A stretch of DNA of 64,000 nt from Brachypodius melanocephalos (lineage: Eukaryota > Chordata > Aves > Passeriformes > Pycnonotidae): NCBI GenBank assembly GCA_013398615.1, contig VZSR01003807.1:1707180-1771179 (forward strand). The letters are read 5' to 3'. Under the pieces are notes generated by a model. The model saw only the letters and a list, made by a program, of their open reading frames with translations. It ran no database searches and was not told the DNA's origin. Numbering within the stretch: the stretch's first letter is position 1; each line of letters begins with the position of its first letter. Shown here in pieces: positions 58,124 to 64,000 of the stretch. The position numbers and the translations under genes were made by a program.

Positions 58124-58308
58124 ATGTTCCCGTCGGCTCCCGCCTCCCCGCGGACCCCGGGCGGGTCGGCCCGCAGGACCCTCGGCAGCGCCGCTCCCAG
58201 CCCTCTCTCCCGGCCTGGCGGCAAGAAGGGCTTGCCCGTCGTGGCGGCGGCCGCCTCCCCGGTGCTGTTCTCGCCGGCGGCGCGGAGGAGCGGCTCCCTG
58301 TCGGCGCG
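58124..58308 (+). CDS. NUP133: NUP133 coding exon 1
   Basis: Encodes residues 1-61 plus two bases of codon 62: a Pro/Ser/Arg-rich disordered N-terminus ending SPAARRSGSLSA. The ATG context GCCATGT has a purine at -3. The donor is GTGAGTGC at 58309. Confidence 0.94.
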
Positions 58309-61300
58309 GTGAGTGCCGCCCCTCGTTGTTAGGGGCTCGAGCCGGTGTGGGTTACGTTACAGTACTGTACATTAAAGCCGTAAATATACGGTACCGCCTG
58401 CTCAGCGTTATGAATACCTCTGACTAGGTCTGAACCCGCGCCTTGCTCAGATTATCTCTGTGTGATACAAGTATGATATATGAAAATAAGAGCTCGCGTA
58501 TTTAAAAAGGAGATAAAATAGCCAAAGTTCAGGCATTTCACACCCACCCCTCTCCCCACCTTCTTCACCTGTCTTCTCCCTTCCATATGGATCAAAACTG
58601 AGATACGACATGAGCCCCTGATCAGTTTCAGGCTTCATAATCTCTTTTCTCAGGAGCAGTTGTTTGTTGTGTTGTTGAGATAAAGAGGATTGCCCATGTT
58701 CAGTTTTGGGGAACTTTTACTTCGAGTCTGCTTAATAATTTTTGCAAACTGGATGTCAGAATTGTCTATTAGCTTTTGCCATTTCTCACGGGGAGATCTG
58801 AGACATCATTTGGTTTGTGAGGAGAAATAGAGAGAGGGCATTAGCTTCTATAAGCAAAGAACGTTTGCCCACCTGATTGTGTTCAAAAGGCAACACAGAC
58901 CTGTGCTGTTCCAGAGAGAGAAGGTGGGGAAAGATGCAAAGCAGCTTTTATAAATGATACTGTGAAACAGGTAGGAAGTGCAGTCTCCACGGCAAACTAA
59001 GGGTGGTAGAAGTGCTGTTGGATCCAAGCTGCCATGGGTGTTTAAAGTGTTGCACAGTGTGTACTGCCCAACAGTGCCAGAGCTAGGGATGGAAGTAGGC
59101 CCTGCAGTCAGGGAAGAGCTTCTGCCGAGGTTCTCCTGACATTCTGAATGTCTTTATTTTGTAGATAACCAGAGTACAGAGAAGTTGAACAGTGAGTTTG
59201 TTGCTGGTGGAATAATGCATATTCAAAGTCAGTTCTTTAAAAATAATTTGATGATAGCTAGCAACTTGCAAGGAAGCCACCAAATTATTGCTTGAGGTGG
59301 TGTTCTTGGAGGAGGTGTGTGTATTTTACATAAATCTGTTTCTAAATAGATACTCACGAAGTAAATGTCTGCTGAAAATTATGAAGAAGCAATAAAAAGT
59401 TAACTCTAACTTTGTTTTGTTAAAGGGCCACTCCTACCAGAGTGATCCAGCTTCCTACAGCAACTGAGACTGTTAACTATGATGTTAAGGCTTTTGGATC
59501 CTCTCTGCCTGTTAAGGTTATGGAAGCCCTGAAGAAGGCTGGTGGTAAGAATTGATGTTATTTTTCTCCATGAAAGTTGAGAGGTGAGAGAATTCTTATC
59601 ATGTTGATGTGATAATGCTGACTTGGCAGACGAAGCTAAAATGTCTGTGCCTTGCTTTGAATCCACCTTGGTTATCCATGTAACAACAATTATAATACCC
59701 TTGTGGGTGTGAATGGATGGAAGTGTCCTGGTGCTGCTTATGCAATTTATTTTAAAAAGCCAAAGGTATAAAGAAAGCTAATAGTAGGTTTTTAGTAACT
59801 TTTACGTATTGGTTCTTTCTCACCTTTTTTCTTGTTTTGATTTTGCTATGTCCTAGAGAGGATGCTTAATTTTTTTTTCTTTATTTCAGTTCCCATTTGT
59901 TATCTCTTCCAACAGCCCTAGTGATACAAACCTTTCCCTGAATTAAAGAAATTGGTCTTCTAAGCAATTTTTTCTCTGTGGATAAGTTTTTCCTTTATAG
60001 TAGATAGAAGAGGAACCAAATACATACCTTTAAAATATTTTTTAAATTGTTGAGTGATTTACAAAGCTATTACAATCTGCTCTAAATACATGGAAATGGG
60101 TTTTAGGGTTGTCTTTTCATTCTCAGAGGCTGAGAGTTTATCAAATGGATTTTTAAACTAGATGTAGTAATTTGGTATGTTAATCAAATAGATGGAAATT
60201 CTAACATGTAAAGTAATTTAATAGAGAATATTTCTTATTTTCATTTAAGAATGAAAGTTAATTGGTTTAAAGGTTACTCTGCAGTGTTTTAAAAATCTGA
60301 ATGCTTTAAAAAGGTTACTTTTTAATGTAGCTGATGACCAGCTGAGCGTTCAAGTGGATGAAAGTGGATGGGCCTGGCTAGTTCATAAGGAGAGGCTGAT
60401 TATTTGGAAGATTGGTCAGTCTGCAGTAGCTAAGGTAACTGAAGGGTCAAGATGGAAAGTCTGTATTTTATGCTGTTTGAACTGGTTATGTTGTTATGGG
60501 GTTGGGGTTTTCTTCAACCGGAGTTTGTCTGGTTTCCCTCAAAAGCAGCAGGATTGATATGAAGTCATGCTTACAACAGTAACTGAAACTCAAGCTTTTG
60601 AGAGAGCTTAAATTTTTGTATTCCTCTCTTCAGTTTTAATTGTTACCTTGACACTAAGGTTAATTCTTTGTATTTTAATGGGTGTGGCTCTTAGATAGTT
60701 TTGATAAAGCTTATTTTCATAATTAAAATCTGGTTGTTATGTTACAGATTGGTTTAGATTATTCTGGGACCAATTTTCAACTTGCAACAAACCCCAAAAA
60801 CACAGTTAATTTCAGAGGTACTGAACGTATGTTTCACCTAGATTTCTTAGGTCAAGAATTTTTACATCCCCTCTGGACAGTGTTTCTTTCAGCTTCGTTT
60901 CAGTGATGGTGTGAGAAAAACTGTAGTTACAAGATCAGTTTCTTTCAGTCAGGGCAATGTATGTTAGTTATACAGGTCCTGCACTTACAGGGGAGTGTCA
61001 GGTATACACGTTCTGGCACTTGGAGAGATTTTTCAAGGGATTAATTTTTTTCTGGTTGTTTAACTTCAAGGGTGCAGGGAAGTGAGGAGAGTTTCCCCTC
61101 TCTACCCTGTTAGTACCTATTAAGTTTTCTCAAGTGTTTCTAGTTTAATTTTTTTAGAATAATGTATTAAGGAATAATCAAATAATCTCTAATAGAAATA
61201 ATCCAATATTGTAGTGTTGTGAGAAACACTCAGAAATAACTAAAGGAGACCAGTGATATCTGAAAATTTAAAGATTTTTTTAGCTGTTTGCTGGTTGTAA

Positions 61301-63780
61301 CAACCTTGTTGAAATTGTTTTGTGACTTTTTTTGGTTCCCTGACACAGTGTTTGGGTTAGTTGAAATGTAACTTTTAGCAGGGTCAAAAAGTCTAAAGAT
61401 TTTGTGGCAGAGGAATAAGTTCTTCCAGTCTCATATTTATGATGACATCTTTCTTTCTTCCAGTTATCTCTGTGCAAGGAATTGCAGCTGCCACCCAGTG
61501 ACTTCCAGTGGAGTTCTAGTTTAGCAGCTATATCTTGTCTCAATTCTTCAGGTGAAGCTCCTTCTCTTCAGGTGATCAGATTTTAAATTTTAGTGTTTGA
61601 AAGAAACATAAGAATAACTTTGAATATATCCTTTTTTTATCAGAAGGATATATTCAAAGTATTTGAAAACATTTGGTGGTATGCTGTCTATTCAAAAGGC
61701 AGTAAATACCTTTAAAATAAACAAACTTCTGCTAGTCCTTTTAAATTGCACCATGTGCATTTTATAGGATCAGATTAAATAATAGTTTTTCTAAGGATTA
61801 CTTGACATGCTTTCATAACAAACAAAAATACAGTAAACTAAGAGGTGGTCTGTTAACAAACACCAGGGCAATCAAAAATGGGGTCTGACCAAGAGCAGCT
61901 TAAGTGCTGGCTGAAAACGTTGCTCAGTGGATTAATTCCCAGTATCCATAGATGAGGGCAAGCCCCAGCACCTTCCCTTGGCTGGTCTTTGTAAGGAAGC
62001 TGACTCTGGAAGGGCAGACTTCATCTGTCTTGACTGATTGGTTTCTTGAGTGGCTTTTTGTATGTTACTGTGCTAGAGGGTGAGGTTTGAAGATCAGTTT
62101 TGTTCTCAGAGTGTGTTAATGTGCCTGTTACTATCATTCATGAAAAGAACCTCTCATTTTCAGCTTAGATTTCAGTTAATAAATGTGATGTTCTGATAAA
62201 ACTGGCTAAGAAGCTGTCCTTGGAAGTAAACAGCAGTGCAGAATATGTAATACAGCCTTTTCTTTTGATTTGTTATTGTGTTACTCTTCCAGGTGATAAA
62301 AAGCAATCTTAGGATTTTGGGATCTCATGAAAACTGAAATGTTCTGACTTAGTCATATCCAAAGATGTTTAAGAGGAAGTAATACACCTAACCCTAATAC
62401 TTTATTTATTGTATTGTTACATTTTATAGTTCTTTAGCTTGTGAACTGAAAGTCAGTGTCTAGTAAAAAGTTGGTCAGAAAATTCCAAGGAACTTGATAA
62501 GAACTCCCAGCTACAGTTCTTCTACTGTTCTGTGATTTTTACTTTTTTTTAACAACCAGTAGCTTAAGTACAATGCTTTTCTCTAAATCTCTACCTGAAC
62601 AGTCTCTTGCTTCACACTTTTAATTTGGTACCTGTGATTTCCTGAGTTAGGCTGTAGGCCTAACCTTTGAAGAGAAGAGCCACCACGTGATTTGATATTT
62701 CTATTTAAGACAGTAGAGCAGTTTCTTTGTTAAATTATAGTCTGCATTTGAAGTCTTCCATAGTAGCTTGGCATCTGAAATTCTCCACAGGCTCTGTCCT
62801 GTTTTACAACTTTAAGGGTTTTTTTTTCATTGCATTATCAGGATCAAGAACCAGTAGAAAATATTCATTAGGAAAATAAATGAGTATAACATTCCCAGCA
62901 TGAATTAAGTTGTGCTGCAGAATATTTTTGTAATTCAGTTCCAGGTTTTTCAGTATACATCCATATATATTTTCTACTTTGTTGTGTCTTTGTCACCCAC
63001 AATATTGATATGTAAAATAATATGTTTTAGTTAAAGCTGCAGTCTGATTTAGTATTATTATTACTATTATCATCATTATCATCTTGCCTGTTCTCTTAAT
63101 TACTTTTTCACTTCAAGTCTCTGGCAATAATGGTTGCTACCAGTGAAGGTTCTGTGCGCTACTGGCCCAATCTTGCACATGAAGGATCCTATACAGACAC
63201 TTTCACAGACTTTGGAGGCTCTCTGTGCAGTTTCCTCACAGCAGTAAAGGTAAAAGAGTTTTATTCCTAGTCTAAAGATGGAAAAGTATGCTCAACTCTA
63301 TTAGTCTTACATCTGTAGTAAATGTCGTGATGGTAACACTATTTTTTGTCATTAGATTTGAAACGTTATGTGCGAGTTTAGTTCTGTTGTTTAACTGAAA
63401 TTGAGTTTCGTGGATAAAAATGTCACACAAAGCTAAGAAAGTGAGTCTCTGTCAGTGTCAGTACCTGTGAGATATTTGTCTTTTTCTAAGGATGCCTTGT
63501 GTCTTGTTCAGCGTTTAGCCATATGAGCTGACAAAGAATTTTAGCTGACAGTAGAGTTTTCTAGAATGTGATTTTTTTTTTTAATGTAACTGCTTTCTCT
63601 TTTTGTTAGGGAGGAAGCTTTATTTTATCATCTTCCAGAGGTCAGCTAGTCCGGTTGATACCTGATAGTTCTGGCAAGATTCATCAGCATGCTCTGCCTC
63701 AGGGGCAGGGCATGTTTTCTGGAATTGGTCGAAAGGTTTCTTCTCTCCTGGGTATATTGTCTCCAGGAAATGATGCTGTG
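58124..63780 (+). CDS. NUP133: NUP133 nucleoporin, 5' part (coding exons 1-6)
   Basis: NUP133 is a subunit of the Y (NUP107-160) complex, the outer-ring scaffold of the nuclear pore, also acting at kinetochores. Six coding exons join in frame: 58124-58308, 59426-59544, 60331-60434, 61464-61571, 63118-63249 and 63610-63780 (273 codons). The start MFPSAPASPRTPGG, the conserved TVNYDVKAFGSSLPVKVMEA, ERLIIWKIGQSAVAK and CKELQLPPSDF identify it. After a disordered N-terminus of about 70 residues comes the N-terminal beta-propeller. Residues 245-267 hold the ALPS amphipathic motif (LPQGQGMFSGIGRKVSS and following), at the same residue numbers I recall for human. Human NUP133 is 1,156 residues, so about three quarters lies beyond the right edge. 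Confidence 0.96.
58309..59425 (+). other. NUP133: NUP133 intron 1
   Basis: 1.1 kb intron; starts in the CpG island, otherwise nothing recognised. Confidence 0.85.
59426..59544 (+). CDS. NUP133: NUP133 coding exon 2
   Basis: Encodes ATPTRVIQLPTATETVNYDV and FGSSLPVKVMEALKKAG, leading into the propeller. The acceptor is TTTTGTTAAAG and the donor is GTAAGAAT. Confidence 0.95.
59545..60330 (+). other. NUP133: NUP133 intron 2
   Basis: 0.8 kb intron; nothing recognised. Confidence 0.85.
60331..60434 (+). CDS. NUP133: NUP133 coding exon 3
   Basis: 104 nt encoding DDQLSVQVDESGWAWLVHKE and RLIIWKIGQSAVAK. The acceptor is TTTTTAATGTAG and the donor is GTAACTGA. Confidence 0.95.
60435..61463 (+). other. 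NUP133: NUP133 intron 3
   Basis: 1.0 kb intron; nothing recognised. Confidence 0.85.
61464..61571 (+). CDS. NUP133: NUP133 coding exon 4
   Basis: 108 nt, phase 0, encoding LSLCKELQLPPSDFQWSSS and ending GEAPSLQ. The acceptor is TTTCTTTCTTCCAG and the donor is GTGATCAG. An earlier GTGAAG in the exon is a possible but unneeded donor. Confidence 0.92.
61617..61660. repeat. Perfect 17-bp hairpin in NUP133 intron 4
   Basis: ACTTTGAATATATCCTT (61617-61633) and AAGGATATATTCAAAGT (61644-61660) are exact reverse complements around a 10-nt loop. Pairing does not extend further outward in a continuous way, so it is shorter than a typical pre-miRNA stem. Confidence 0.9.
63051..63083. repeat. ATT/ATC trinucleotide microsatellite
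   Basis: Imperfect run of ATT, ATC and ACT triplets about 35 bp upstream of NUP133 exon 5. Confidence 0.75.
63118..63249 (+). CDS. NUP133: NUP133 coding exon 5
   Basis: 132 nt, phase 0, encoding SLAIMVATSEGSVRYWPN and then SLCSFLTAVK. The acceptor is TTTTTCACTTCAAG and the donor is GTAAAAGA. Confidence 0.95.
63610..63780 (+). CDS. NUP133: NUP133 coding exon 6 (ALPS motif)
   Basis: 171 nt encoding residues 217-273, with the ALPS membrane-curvature sensor at 245-267. The acceptor is TTTTTGTTAG and the donor is GTAAGCTT at 63781. The gene continues beyond the window. Confidence 0.95.
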
Positions 63781-64000
63781 GTAAGCTTGAGAAACATTCA
63801 TCTTCTTTAATTTCTCTTTGTAATTTCTAGCCTGTGTTTAAGAAAGGAAAAAGAAGAGATTGTATAAGAATGTGTGACGACAGAAAAAGACAAGACTCTT
63901 TCAGCTTATTTATGTTACTTATATTTCTTTGAAATTTGAAACAAAAATGGAAACCAAATAAATCTGTATGTTTTGTGAAGGCAAATGCTGGCTTACTCTT
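63781..64000 (+). other. NUP133: NUP133 intron 6 (partial)
   Basis: Begins with the donor GTAAGCTT and runs to the window edge; nothing recognised. Confidence 0.85.

Larger units (their letters stand above)
57716..58330 (+). promoter_or_regulatory. NUP133: CpG-island promoter of NUP133
   Basis: CpG-rich block ending in NUP133 exon 1. It contains a 20-bp tandem array (57953-58032), a GC box (CCCCGCCCCCC, 58049-58059) and a CRE half-site TGACG (58062-58066) about 60 bp before the ATG. No TATA box is seen. Confidence 0.8.
61572..63117 (+). other. NUP133: NUP133 intron 4
   Basis: 1.5 kb intron. It begins with a perfect 17-bp hairpin (61617-61660) and ends with an ATT/ATC-rich microsatellite (about 63051-63083) before the exon 5 acceptor. 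Confidence 0.85.

Noticed and set aside
61617..61660. MicroRNA gene
   Set aside because: The continuous stem is only 17 bp with a 10-nt loop, too short for a normal pre-miRNA; kept as an inverted repeat instead.

Overview
The window is vertebrate nuclear DNA, almost certainly from a bird. It has spliced genes with GT-AG introns, CpG-island promoters, and several 5'-truncated LINE copies whose 3' ends look like avian CR1. Intergenic spaces are compact. Species cannot be told from the sequence. There are two assembly gaps (3852-4031 and 36878-36977). I see no prokaryotic, viral or CRISPR-like content.

Four protein-coding genes are recognised by conceptual splicing. The order matches human 1q42.13 (read in reverse): URB2, TAF5L, ABCB10, NUP133. 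(1) The first two coding exons of URB2 (ribosome biogenesis) lie on the minus strand at the left edge. (2) TAF5L (SAGA/PCAF-complex WD40 subunit) is complete on the plus strand: four coding exons, 589 codons, the length of the human protein. It appears to share a bidirectional CpG-island promoter (about 2.86-3.8 kb) with URB2. (3) ABCB10 (mitochondrial inner-membrane ABC half-transporter) is complete on the plus strand with 13 coding exons, 702 codons from the preferred ATG. (4) The first six coding exons of NUP133 (Y-complex nucleoporin, 273 codons) lie on the plus strand and run off the right edge.

Between genes and in introns are decayed repeats. Four CR1 pieces lie between TAF5L and ABCB10 (28.9-31.7 kb), the last running up to the ABCB10 promoter. 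Further CR1 relics lie in TAF5L introns 2 and 3 and ABCB10 intron 9, and a probable old MIR-type SINE lies in ABCB10 intron 3. A CpG-rich block at 29.28-29.75 kb has no assigned gene.

The genes are housekeeping genes with unrelated jobs (60S ribosome assembly, transcription co-activation, mitochondrial transport linked to haem, nuclear pore assembly); nothing suggests they form one pathway. I found no new system. The points most worth checking are the orphan CpG island, two perfect 17-bp inverted repeats (29754-29837 and 61617-61660), a 20-bp tandem array in the NUP133 promoter, overlapping uORFs inferred for TAF5L, paired CACGTG E-boxes at the URB2 start, and a C-terminal extension on ABCB10. 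Splice sites were assigned by eye from consensus, frame and remembered family sequence; no alignment or transcript evidence was available.
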